From Neisseriaceae bacterium (GTDB taxonomy: Bacteria > Pseudomonadota > Gammaproteobacteria > Burkholderiales > UBA11063): a stretch of 11,375 nucleotides of DNA. Below are positions 1-7,571 of the stretch, piece after piece. Below the pieces are notes generated by a model that saw nothing but the letters and a program-made list of their open reading frames with translations, did not search any database and was not told where the DNA came from. The stretch is taken from NCBI GenBank assembly GCA_947499925.1, contig CANMQR010000004.1, positions 1 through 11,375 on the forward strand, given 5' to 3'. The position numbers and the translations under genes were made by a program. Numbering within the stretch: the stretch's first letter is position 1; each line of letters starts with the position of its first letter.

Positions 1-876
1 GCTTTAGGAGGTTCAACTAATGCGGTATTACATCTACTATCTCTAGCTCATGAAGCTGAAGTAGAGCTTAGTATCGATGATTTTGAAAAAATTGGTGCGA
101 AAGTACCACTTATAGGTGATTTTAAACCATTTGGTAAATATGTAATGAATGATTTATCCAAGATTGGTGGTATTCCTGTTGTTATGAAACACCTCTATAA
201 GCATGGCCTTATCCATGGTGATTGTCTGACTGTAACTGGAAAAACTGTTGCTGAGAATCTTGAGAGCGTAATAGATTTACCAGCTAATCAAGATGTGATT
301 TTACCAGTTGATAAGCCACTTGCACCGCCAAGTAAACATATTTTAATTCTAAGGGGTAATTTAGCTTCAGATGGTTCTGTTCTAAAACTATCTGGTAAAG
401 AAGTATTGCAACATCGCGGGCCTGCTCGGGTATTTGACTGTGAAGAAGATGCTCTAACTGCAATATTGGATGCTAAGATAAATAAAGGTGATGTAATTGT
501 TATTCGTTACGAAGGCCCTAAAGGTGGTCCTGGTATGCGTGAAATGTTATCTCCATCAGCTGCCTTAATGGGGGCAGGATTGGGTAAAGATGTTGCTTTA
601 GTGACAGATGGGAGGTTTTCTGGTGGAACACACGGGATTATGATAGGGCATGTATCGCCGGAAGCATATAATGGTGGGCCTTTAGCAATAGTTAATGAAG
701 GTGATATTGTAAATATTGATATTACAAAAAGAACTCTTCAACTTGAAGTATCTGAGGAAGAGATTAAAAAACGTTTAGCAAATTGGACTACTCCAGATCC
801 TAAATATAAACGTGGAATTCTAGCAAAATATGCACGCTTAGTTGCGTGTGCCTCTGTTGGTGCATATACAAGTTAA
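1..876 (+). CDS. ilvD: Dihydroxy-acid dehydratase, C-terminal part (5' end outside window)
   Basis: IlvD dehydrates 2,3-dihydroxy-isovalerate and 2,3-dihydroxy-3-methylvalerate to the keto acids that precede valine/leucine and isoleucine; it is a cytoplasmic Fe-S enzyme of the IlvD/Edd family. The frame is open from base 1, giving 291 codons before the TAA; the ATG at 145 is internal and not the true start. Visible family motifs are [13 protein letters not shown] at the left edge, [12 protein letters not shown], the run [12 protein letters not shown], and [11 protein letters not shown] followed by GHVSPEA and GGPLAI. The C-terminus [15 protein letters not shown] is typical. Family length is about 555-615 residues, so roughly half the gene is missing on the left, including the cluster-binding cysteines of the N-terminal half. 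It is followed after 28 bases by ilvE, consistent with one transcript. Identification is secure. Confidence 0.97.
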   Translation, partial: ALGGSTNAVLHLLSLAHEAEVELSIDDFEKIGAKVPLIGDFKPFGKYVMNDLSKIGGIPVVMKHLYKHGLIHGDCLTVTGKTVAENLESVIDLPANQDVILPVDKPLAPPSKHILILRGNLASDGSVLKLSGKEVLQHRGPARVFDCEEDALTAILDAKINKGDVIVIRYEGPKGGPGMREMLSPSAALMGAGLGKDVALVTDGRFSGGTHGIMIGHVSPEAYNGGPLAIVNEGDIVNIDITKRTLQLEVSEEEIKKRLANWTTPDPKYKRGILAKYARLVACASVGAYTS

Positions 877-904
877 ATAATTAATAAATATAGAAAGGTG
901 TTCG

Positions 905-1825
905 ATGGCGGATTTTAAATATGCATTCTTTGAGGGTGAAATAACCAATCTTGCTGATGCAAAAGTATCGATTATGACCAATGCTCTTCAATATGGTACT
1001 GGAGTATTTGGTGGTATTCGTGGGTATTACAATAAAGCTGACAATAGTATCTCTGTGTTTAGATTAAATGATCATTATAAACGCTTTTTGTCATCAGTTG
1101 CAATTCTTGGCTGTACGTTTCCGTATAGTGTAGAAGAATTGGTTGAAATTCATAAAAAGTTACTAGTTAAAAATGCTCCGAATTGTAATTCATACTTTAG
1201 ACCTTTTGCATATGTTGGTAATACCAAGTTAGGGCCAAATTTGGCTGATGTAGAGTTATCTTTTGCGCTATATATGATTCCTTTGGAGGAGTATTTACCA
1301 GTTGATAAAGGTTTGAATCTAATGGTATCTTCATGGAGACGTGTTAGCGATAATTCAATTCCATCACGTGGGAAATTCTCAGGTACATATATGAATTCGG
1401 CATTGGCTCGTAAAGAAGCTAATGATAATGGCTTTGATGAGGCTATATTACTAAGTGAAAATGGTAATGTTAGTGAAGGTTCCGCTGAAAATATATTTAT
1501 TATTCGTGATGGGGTGTTGGTTACACCACCGATTACTGATGATGTTCTAGAAGGTATTACTCGTAGAACTGTGATTCAAATTGCAACAGATATGGGAATT
1601 AAGGTTATTGAGAGAAGTATTGATAGAAGTGAGCTTTACGTTTCTGATGAGGTCTTTTTAACTGGAACAGGATGTCAAGTTGCGTGGGTTAATTCTATTG
1701 ATAAAAGAACAATAGGTAATGGTAAGATAGGTGAATTAAGTAGCCGCTTACAAAAAGAGTATTTTGCAACGGTTCATGGACAGGTTGATAAATATAGTAA
1801 TTGGTGTACTAAGGTTAGTGTTTAA
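905..1825 (+). CDS. ilvE: Branched-chain amino acid aminotransferase
   Basis: PLP-dependent fold-type IV (class IV) aminotransferase that performs the last step of valine, leucine and isoleucine synthesis with glutamate as amino donor. Its 306 residues are close to the usual 300-310. The N-terminal stretch ALQYGTGVFGGIRGY (27-41) is the family substrate/cofactor entry motif. The likely Schiff-base lysine is Lys157 in SRGKFSGTYMNS, and EGSAENIF (191-198) is the conserved cofactor phosphate-side motif. LTGTGCQV near the C-terminus replaces the common FFTGTAAEV pattern. The ATG is preceded by AAAGG (894-898) with 6 bases of spacing, which supports this start. The gene sits between ilvD and ilvC, as expected for a branched-chain enzyme and not a D-amino-acid transaminase or 4-amino-4-deoxychorismate lyase, the main alternatives in the fold family. 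Confidence 0.95.
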   Translation: MADFKYAFFEGEITNLADAKVSIMTNALQYGTGVFGGIRGYYNKADNSISVFRLNDHYKRFLSSVAILGCTFPYSVEELVEIHKKLLVKNAPNCNSYFRPFAYVGNTKLGPNLADVELSFALYMIPLEEYLPVDKGLNLMVSSWRRVSDNSIPSRGKFSGTYMNSALARKEANDNGFDEAILLSENGNVSEGSAENIFIIRDGVLVTPPITDDVLEGITRRTVIQIATDMGIKVIERSIDRSELYVSDEVFLTGTGCQVAWVNSIDKRTIGNGKIGELSSRLQKEYFATVHGQVDKYSNWCTKVSV

Positions 1826-1850
1826 TTGTATTTTAAAAAGGTAGGTAAAA

Positions 1851-2897
1851 ATGGCTCAAATTAATTTTGGTGGTGTTAATGAAGAAGTGGTAACTCGTGA
1901 GGAGTTTCCGCTAACTAAAGCTCGTGAAGTATTAAAAAATGAAACTATAGCTATTATTGGCTATGGAGTGCAAGGGCCTGCTCAAGCGCTTAATTCACGT
2001 GATAACGGCTTAAATGTAATTATAGGTCAGCGTAAAAATTCGGCAACTTGGGATAAGGCCATAAAAGATGGCTTCGTTCCTGGTGAGACATTATTTGAGA
2101 TTGAAGAAGCTGCAGCAAAAGGTACAATAATATGTTATCTTTTATCTGATGCCGCACAAATTAGTGTTTGGCCATCTATTTCCAAACATTTAACTAAAGG
2201 TAAGACATTATGTTTCTCTCATGGTTTTGGTATCGCTTATGCTGATAAAACTAAAATTGTACCGTCAAAAGATGTTAATGTTGTTTTAGTTGCACCAAAG
2301 GGGTCTGGTCGCTCTGTACGCCAAAACTTCCTTGAAGGTCGTGGAATTAATTCAAGCTATGCAGTACATCAAGATGCAACCGGAAATGCGTATGATATAG
2401 TATGTGCACTAGGTGTTGGGGTTGGTTCAGGGTTTTTATTTAAGACTGATTTTCAAAGTGAAGTTACAAGTGATTTAGTAGGTGAACGTGGTGCTTTAAT
2501 GGGTGCTATTGCTGGGTTGATGGAAGCTCAATATAATTTACTTCGTAAACATGGACATTCGCCTTCAGAAGCGTTTAATGAAACAGTAGAAGAGGCAACT
2601 CAAAGTCTAACTCCACTTATCGGTGAAAATGGCATGGACTGGATGTTTGCAAATTGTTCTACTACTGCCCAACGCGGTGCACTTGATTGGAAAGATAAAT
2701 TTAAAAAAGCAGTAGAGCCAGTTCTTGATTCTTTGTACGAAAGTGTTGTAAGTGGTGCCGAAGCTGATCGTTCAATTAAATTAAACAGTGAACCAGATTA
2801 TCGTGAAAAACTACAAAAAGAATTAGATGAAATTCATAATAGTGAGATGTGGCAAACTGGAGCACAAGTGCGAAAACTTCGTCCTGAGCGCCAATAA
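1851..2897 (+). CDS. ilvC: Ketol-acid reductoisomerase, long class I (Bacteroidota-like) form
   Basis: IlvC isomerises and reduces 2-acetolactate and 2-aceto-2-hydroxybutyrate to dihydroxy acids using Mg2+ and NAD(P)H. A Rossmann domain starts with IGYGVQGPAQALN (36-48), and the cofactor-specificity loop is GQRKNS (59-64), whose Arg and Ser suggest NADPH. SHGFGI (123-128) supplies the catalytic-site histidine and VAPKGSG (147-153) follows. The C-terminal knotted domain begins with the metal ligands Asp208 and Glu212 in TSDLVGERG, and CSTTAQRGALDW (269-280) is present. At 348 residues it is longer than the usual class I enzyme (about 330-340) and far shorter than E. coli class II (about 490). 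The N-terminal FGGVNEEVVTREEFPL and the C-terminal KLRPE ending resemble Bacteroidota enzymes as I remember them. An AGG-containing site (1843-1845) precedes the ATG. Confidence 0.97.
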   Translation: MAQINFGGVNEEVVTREEFPLTKAREVLKNETIAIIGYGVQGPAQALNSRDNGLNVIIGQRKNSATWDKAIKDGFVPGETLFEIEEAAAKGTIICYLLSDAAQISVWPSISKHLTKGKTLCFSHGFGIAYADKTKIVPSKDVNVVLVAPKGSGRSVRQNFLEGRGINSSYAVHQDATGNAYDIVCALGVGVGSGFLFKTDFQSEVTSDLVGERGALMGAIAGLMEAQYNLLRKHGHSPSEAFNETVEEATQSLTPLIGENGMDWMFANCSTTAQRGALDWKDKFKKAVEPVLDSLYESVVSGAEADRSIKLNSEPDYREKLQKELDEIHNSEMWQTGAQVRKLRPERQ

Positions 2898-2916
2898 TTT
2901 ATTAAAAAGAGAGTAA

Positions 2917-4329
2917 ATGCAAGCACAAAATATTATTAATAAAATTTGGAATAAACACGTAGTTAGTCATCAGAAAAATTTTCCCGATGTTTTGTATATT
3001 GATCGAATTTTACTTCACGAGGTTACTTCAGCTCAGGCATTTGCTGAGATTGACGAGCGTGGATTAACTATTCGCAATAAGCAAAATATACTAGCAACGA
3101 TAGATCATAGTATCCCAACGGATAAAAACCGGATTAATATTAATGATCCAATTGCAAGAACACAGGTAAATACCTTGCGTGACAACTGTAAAAATCATAA
3201 TATAACAATTTATGATATTGATAGTAATCATCAGGGTATAGTTCATGTTATTGGTCCTGAGCTTGGGTTTACTCTTCCTGGAACAACTATAGTTTGTGGG
3301 GATTCACATACATCAACTCATGGGGCTTTTGGGGCTTTAGCCTTTGGAGTTGGGACTTCTGAAATTTTGCATGCGATGGCAAGTTCATGTATTTTGCAGG
3401 AAAAACCCAAGACTTTTAAAATTGAGTTTGTAGGTACTCCAAGTAAATATTTTACTGCTAAGGATGCAGTTCTTAAATTAATTGCAACAATAGGTATCGG
3501 TGGTGCGAAGGGGGGGGTAATTGAATATGTAGGTGACTATATCAAATCTCTTAGTATGGAATCTCGAATGACTATTTGTAATATGTCAATTGAATGTGGT
3601 GCTAGGGCTGGACTTATAGCGCCTGATACAACTACATTAAATTATTTACAAAATCGCGAGTATACTCCAAAAGGTGCTGATTTTGAGAAATTAATTAAGC
3701 AATGTAGGGAATTAGTTAGCGATAAAGATGCATATTATGATACTGAGATAATCATTGATATTAGTAATGCTACACCAATGATAACTTGGGGTATTAATCC
3801 AGAACATGCAATTGCACTTGATGAGTTAACTCCTGATATAGAAAATGCACAAGATAGATTAACATTAGAAAAAGCATATGCTTATACTAAACTCCAACCT
3901 AAGCAATCGCTAAAAGGTGTCCATATTGATTTTGCTTTTATAGGTAGCTGTACTAATGGGCGTATAGAAGATATGAGAGTTGTTGCTGATATTCTAAAAA
4001 ACAGACATATAGCAAGTAATGTAACTATGTATATTGTTCCTGGATCTGAGCAGGTTTTAAAAGAAGCTTGTAATGAAGGTTTAGATAAGATTTTTGCTGC
4101 TGCTGGTGCTGATTTTAGGATGCCTGGCTGCTCAATGTGTCTTGGGATGAACCCAGATAAGGTGCCGCCTGGTAAGCGCTGTATTAGTTCAACCAATCGA
4201 AATTTTATTGGTCGTCAAGGGCCAAATAGTATAACGCATCTCGCATCTCCAGCAACAGTTGCTGCAAGTGCGGTTTTGGGTTATATTGCATCTGTACAAA
4301 ATATTGATAGCTATGGAGTAACTAAATAA
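2917..4329 (+). CDS. leuC: 3-isopropylmalate dehydratase large subunit
   Basis: Large subunit of isopropylmalate isomerase (aconitase superfamily), which with LeuD converts 2-isopropylmalate to 3-isopropylmalate through a dehydration/rehydration on a [4Fe-4S] cluster. The cluster ligands are visible: Cys345 in FIGSCTNGR and Cys405/Cys408 in PGCSMCLGMN, nearly the same positions as in E. coli LeuC. Other signatures are ATIDHSIPT (60-68), VCGDSHTSTHGAFGALAFGVGTSE (126-149), SMESRMTICNMSIE (213-226) and the late segment NRNFIGRQG. Length 470 fits the family. The stop overlaps the leuD start by one base (TAATG). One oddity is a run of eight G bases at 3510-3517 inside the frame, encoding Gly199-Gly200. 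The other frames over this gene, such as 3882-4196 on the minus strand, are shadows. Confidence 0.97.
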   Translation: MQAQNIINKIWNKHVVSHQKNFPDVLYIDRILLHEVTSAQAFAEIDERGLTIRNKQNILATIDHSIPTDKNRININDPIARTQVNTLRDNCKNHNITIYDIDSNHQGIVHVIGPELGFTLPGTTIVCGDSHTSTHGAFGALAFGVGTSEILHAMASSCILQEKPKTFKIEFVGTPSKYFTAKDAVLKLIATIGIGGAKGGVIEYVGDYIKSLSMESRMTICNMSIECGARAGLIAPDTTTLNYLQNREYTPKGADFEKLIKQCRELVSDKDAYYDTEIIIDISNATPMITWGINPEHAIALDELTPDIENAQDRLTLEKAYAYTKLQPKQSLKGVHIDFAFIGSCTNGRIEDMRVVADILKNRHIASNVTMYIVPGSEQVLKEACNEGLDKIFAAAGADFRMPGCSMCLGMNPDKVPPGKRCISSTNRNFIGRQGPNSITHLASPATVAASAVLGYIASVQNIDSYGVTK

Positions 4330-4898
4330 TGGATAAATTTAGGCAATTAAGTGCATCAGTAATTCCACTAGACCTAGATAATATAGATACCGATATGATT
4401 ATTCCAGCTCATCATCTGAAAAGCATTAGCCGCAGTGGTTATGGTGATGGACTATTTTCTGCTTTAAAAGACTTATACCCAGATTTCATTTTTAATAATG
4501 CTAAATATAATACTGGACAAATATTACTTTCAAAAGCAAATTTTGGTTGTGGTTCATCACGTGAACATGCAGTTTGGGCTCTTTTGCAGCATGGAATTAA
4601 AGTTGTAGTTTGTAGTTCATTTTCGGATATATTTTTTAATAATGCCGCAAAAAATGGTTTACTATTAATAGTGTTACCAGAGAGTATCATTAATAAATGG
4701 ATTAAAACATCACTTGAGGATGCTGGTTTAGCTATGAATGTTAATCTTCTTAATAATAAAATTAGCTTTAATAAAGAAGCGTATGATTTTGAATATGACC
4801 CATACCGTAAGCATTGTCTAATAGAGGGGCTAGATGACCTGACTTATTTATTAAGTCAAGATACAGTAATTACTGAATATGAGGCTAAACGTGGATAA
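4329..4898 (+). CDS. leuD: 3-isopropylmalate dehydratase small subunit
   Basis: Small, swivel-domain subunit that partners LeuC in the isopropylmalate isomerase step of leucine synthesis. Its 189 residues are a little shorter than E. coli LeuD (201). Diagnostic motifs are DLDNIDTDMIIPAHHLK (15-31), where the small-subunit substrate-recognition loop begins, and NFGCGSSREHAVWAL (71-85), the conserved swivel-domain loop. FNNAAKNGLLLIVLP (103-117) and KHCLIEGLDDL near the end are also typical. The ATG shares its first base with the leuC stop codon, and a GGAG at 4315-4318 inside leuC can serve as ribosome binding site, so equal production of the two subunits by coupling is likely. The 3' end contains the ribosome binding site and start codon of leuB. 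Confidence 0.96.
   Translation: MDKFRQLSASVIPLDLDNIDTDMIIPAHHLKSISRSGYGDGLFSALKDLYPDFIFNNAKYNTGQILLSKANFGCGSSREHAVWALLQHGIKVVVCSSFSDIFFNNAAKNGLLLIVLPESIINKWIKTSLEDAGLAMNVNLLNNKISFNKEAYDFEYDPYRKHCLIEGLDDLTYLLSQDTVITEYEAKRG
4881..4884 (+). promoter_or_regulatory. Ribosome binding site that decides the leuB start
   Basis: GAGG lies six bases (CTAAAC) upstream of GTG 4891 and inside the 3' end of leuD. The competing ATG at 4879 overlaps this motif and has no purine-rich site of its own upstream. The motif therefore favours GTG 4891 as the real leuB start. Confidence 0.6.
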
Positions 4899-5970
4899 AA
4901 ATATAGCTATTCTTGCTGGTGATGGGATTGGACCTGAGGTAATGTGGAGTGCAATTAGCGTACTTGATGCTATATCAGATAAATATGGGCATAGTTTTAT
5001 CTATACTAAAGCACTAGTTGGTGGCGCGGCATATGAAAAGTATCAAAATCATCTTCCACGAGAAACAATTGATATCTGTAAAAAGAGTGATGCAATATTA
5101 TTTGGTTCAGTTGGTGGCCCAGTTACTGAACAAACAAATCCAAAGTGGAAAAATTGTGAAACTAATTCGATTCTTGCAATTAGAAAAGAATTTAATTTTA
5201 ATATTAATCTTAGAAAAGCAACAATCTATCCAAATTTAGTTGATTTGTCACCACTAAAAAATTCACTTATTCCTAATGGGCTTGATATTGTCATATTACG
5301 AGAATTGCTTGGTGATATTTACTTTGGTGAACATTATTTGGGTAATAAAAACGGTTCACGTTATGCTTCAGATATAGCAGAATATACTGAGGAACAAATA
5401 TTAAGCATAGCGCGTTATGCATTTGATGTAGCAAGGCTTCGGACAAAAAAAGTGGTATCAGTCGATAAAGCTAATGTAATGGCAACATCCAAATTATGGC
5501 GCGAGATTGTATCAGAAGTAGCTAAAGAATATCCAGATGTAGAATGTAGTGATATGTTGGTTGATAATTGTGCTATGCAATTAGTTAGAAATCCCAGCCA
5601 ATTTGATGTGATTCTAACCGCTAATTTGTTTGGCGATATATTATCGGATGAATTATCTGTTTTATCTGGCTCTATTGGAATGATGCCATCTATAAGTTTA
5701 AATGCTAGTGGTTTTGGACTTTATGAACCAGCAGGTGGGTCGGCGCCTGAAATTGCTGGCAAAAATATAGCTAATCCAATTGCACAAATTTTATCAGCGA
5801 GCATGATGCTTAGTTATTCATTTAATCTACAAAAAGAAGCTCAGGCAATTGAGAATGCTATAAAGACAACAATTATGCAAGGTTTTGGAACGCTTGATTT
5901 GAAAGATGCAATTAAAGTCGTTTTAGGCACCAAAGAATTTACCAAAGAAATTATAAAGAATATTTTATGA
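4891..5970 (+). CDS. leuB: 3-isopropylmalate dehydrogenase (GTG start preferred)
   Basis: LeuB oxidatively decarboxylates 3-isopropylmalate to 2-ketoisocaproate with NAD+ and a divalent metal. I choose GTG 4891 (359 residues) over ATG 4879 (363 residues). It has a GAGG site at proper spacing, and the protein then starts a few residues before IAILAGDGIGPEV, as family members do. On this numbering the substrate arginines are Arg98, Arg108 and Arg137, the catalytic pair is Tyr144 and Lys193, and the metal aspartates are Asp225, Asp249 and Asp253. All lie within two positions of E. coli LeuB. The cofactor region contains GLYEPAGGSAPEIAGKNIANP. One oddity is RELLGDIYFG where most LeuB proteins have RELTGGIYFG. 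It overlaps leuD by 8 bases and leuA by 4. Isocitrate or tartrate dehydrogenase is much less likely given the neighbours. Confidence 0.95.
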   Translation: MDKNIAILAGDGIGPEVMWSAISVLDAISDKYGHSFIYTKALVGGAAYEKYQNHLPRETIDICKKSDAILFGSVGGPVTEQTNPKWKNCETNSILAIRKEFNFNINLRKATIYPNLVDLSPLKNSLIPNGLDIVILRELLGDIYFGEHYLGNKNGSRYASDIAEYTEEQILSIARYAFDVARLRTKKVVSVDKANVMATSKLWREIVSEVAKEYPDVECSDMLVDNCAMQLVRNPSQFDVILTANLFGDILSDELSVLSGSIGMMPSISLNASGFGLYEPAGGSAPEIAGKNIANPIAQILSASMMLSYSFNLQKEAQAIENAIKTTIMQGFGTLDLKDAIKVVLGTKEFTKEIIKNIL

Positions 5971-7571
5971 ATCAAAACACTACTGGAAGCCAACAGATAT
6001 ATATCTTAGATACCACATTACGTGATGGACAGCAATCGCCTGGGGCTGGGATGTCTTTTGAAAATAATCTTTTATATGCCAATCTAGCACATAATTTAAA
6101 AATAGATATTCTTGAAGCCGGATTTCCATCAGCAAGTAAAACTGATTTTAATATGGTTAATCAAATATCTAGAGATATGGCTGCTATAAAATCTAATATG
6201 ATAATTTCTGGATTAAGTCAACTCCGGGTTGATCAAGTAGAACAAACTATTGAGGCATTGTTACCAAGTAAAGCCATAAATCGTGGACGAGTACATGTGT
6301 ATGTGCCAGTTGACCCAGATCTAATGGAAGCATCTCTTGGTAGTTTAGCTAATGATAAACCATTAATTGTTGAAACTGTATATAAGTTAGTTAAAATTAT
6401 AACAGATGCTGGGTTTGAAGCTGAATTTAGCCCTGAGGGGTATTCAAGACAAGGGCGTAATTTTGATTTTGTGACTGATGTAATTCGGGCAGCATTAAAC
6501 GCTGGTGCTAGTGTAATTAATTGTCCCGATACTATAGGTGGAGCCTCACGTTATCAAGGTGATGAATATTTTATCAATAAAATTAAGAAGCATAGTGCAA
6601 TTTTTAAAGCTGAATTTCCAAACCGCAAAATAATTTGGTCATCTCATTGTCATAATGATTTTGGAACCGCACTTGAAAACACTATGAATGCAGTATTTGA
6701 AGGGGTAGTACAACAGGTTGAAGGTTGTATTAATGGGGTAGGTGAGCGAGCTGGTAATGTGTCGCTGGAACAGTGTATTATGAATATTCGCCAATTTGGG
6801 GCAAACTCTCATTTAAGTCATAAAGTACATACTAATATTGATATTAGTTATCTAAAAGCTGCTTCTGATTTTATAGCAACAAATATGCTATCACGTCAGC
6901 CGCATTCACCAATTACTGGGGACAATGCAGCATCTCATACCTCAGGTGGGCATATTAATGCTATTATAAAAAACCCATTAGCATATCAACCATTTAATCC
7001 TAAGGATATTGGTAGTGAGATATCTTTTGTATTTGGACCATTAAGCGGTAGTAATCATGCTAAGCAAATTATTGATAAGTATGGTTTTATATGTAATGAT
7101 GATGAAAAAGTAGCTATTACCCAAGCAATTAAGGATTTTTACTCTCTGAGACGTAAAGGTATTACTGATAATGAATTAATAATTGCTTATAAAGCATACC
7201 GAGACCCTATTAAAGTAAAAAATTTATCCTATTCAAAGCACTCAAATAATATGACTAAGTTAGTTTTAGATGGTAAATTTTTTGCTCAAGATCAGCTAGT
7301 TGTTGAGTATCAAGGTAGAGGTTCTGCTCTAAGTGCAATTAATCAAGCGGTAAGTAAATATTTTCCAAATATAATCGTAGAAGATTATAACTCTCATTCA
7401 GAAGGTAATGGTATTAATTCATTATGTAAATCTAATATCCTTATATCAGCTAATAATGATAAACGTTACACTGGTAGTGCGATTGATGATGATATTGAAA
7501 TTTCCGCGATACAGGCTTTTATTGTTGCCGTTAATAATGCCTATGTAGAAACTAATTTTAAAAAGCTATGA
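5967..7571 (+). CDS. leuA: 2-isopropylmalate synthase
   Basis: LeuA condenses acetyl-CoA with 2-ketoisovalerate, the committed step of leucine synthesis. The N-terminal DRE-TIM barrel begins with LDTTLRDGQQSPGAGMSF (14-31; Arg19, Asp20), carries FSPEGYSR (154-161; Glu157), and has the metal ligands in SSHCHNDFG (225-233; His227 and His229) with Asn264 in GERAGNVSLEQ. A linker and subdomain with HTSGGHINAIIKNP (324-337) follow. Residues from about 428 to 534 form the LeuA allosteric/dimer domain, with the late pattern GSAIDDDIEISAIQAF, so leucine feedback inhibition is expected by family knowledge. The length of 534 is normal. RDGQQ instead of RDGEQ, and the SPEGYSR and CPDTIGGAS segments, mark a divergent subgroup. 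The start overlaps the leuB stop (ATGA). Homocitrate or citramalate synthase are alternatives, but the context of leuCDB favours LeuA. Confidence 0.94.
   Translation: MNQNTTGSQQIYILDTTLRDGQQSPGAGMSFENNLLYANLAHNLKIDILEAGFPSASKTDFNMVNQISRDMAAIKSNMIISGLSQLRVDQVEQTIEALLPSKAINRGRVHVYVPVDPDLMEASLGSLANDKPLIVETVYKLVKIITDAGFEAEFSPEGYSRQGRNFDFVTDVIRAALNAGASVINCPDTIGGASRYQGDEYFINKIKKHSAIFKAEFPNRKIIWSSHCHNDFGTALENTMNAVFEGVVQQVEGCINGVGERAGNVSLEQCIMNIRQFGANSHLSHKVHTNIDISYLKAASDFIATNMLSRQPHSPITGDNAASHTSGGHINAIIKNPLAYQPFNPKDIGSEISFVFGPLSGSNHAKQIIDKYGFICNDDEKVAITQAIKDFYSLRRKGITDNELIIAYKAYRDPIKVKNLSYSKHSNNMTKLVLDGKFFAQDQLVVEYQGRGSALSAINQAVSKYFPNIIVEDYNSHSEGNGINSLCKSNILISANNDKRYTGSAIDDDIEISAIQAFIVAVNNAYVETNFKKL

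Noticed and set aside
145..876. ATG 145 as start of a short IlvD-like protein
   Set aside because: The frame is open leftward to base 1 and encodes the conserved GGSTN motif before position 145, so the gene is simply cut by the window edge.
3882..4196. Minus-strand open frame of 104 codons inside leuC
   Set aside because: It is the complement of a well-supported LeuC coding region including the cluster cysteines, and its translation has no recognisable features.
5018..5239. Plus-strand 73-codon frame inside leuB
   Set aside because: It lies out of frame within conserved LeuB sequence and reads as low-complexity Ile/Leu/Gln; it is a shadow.
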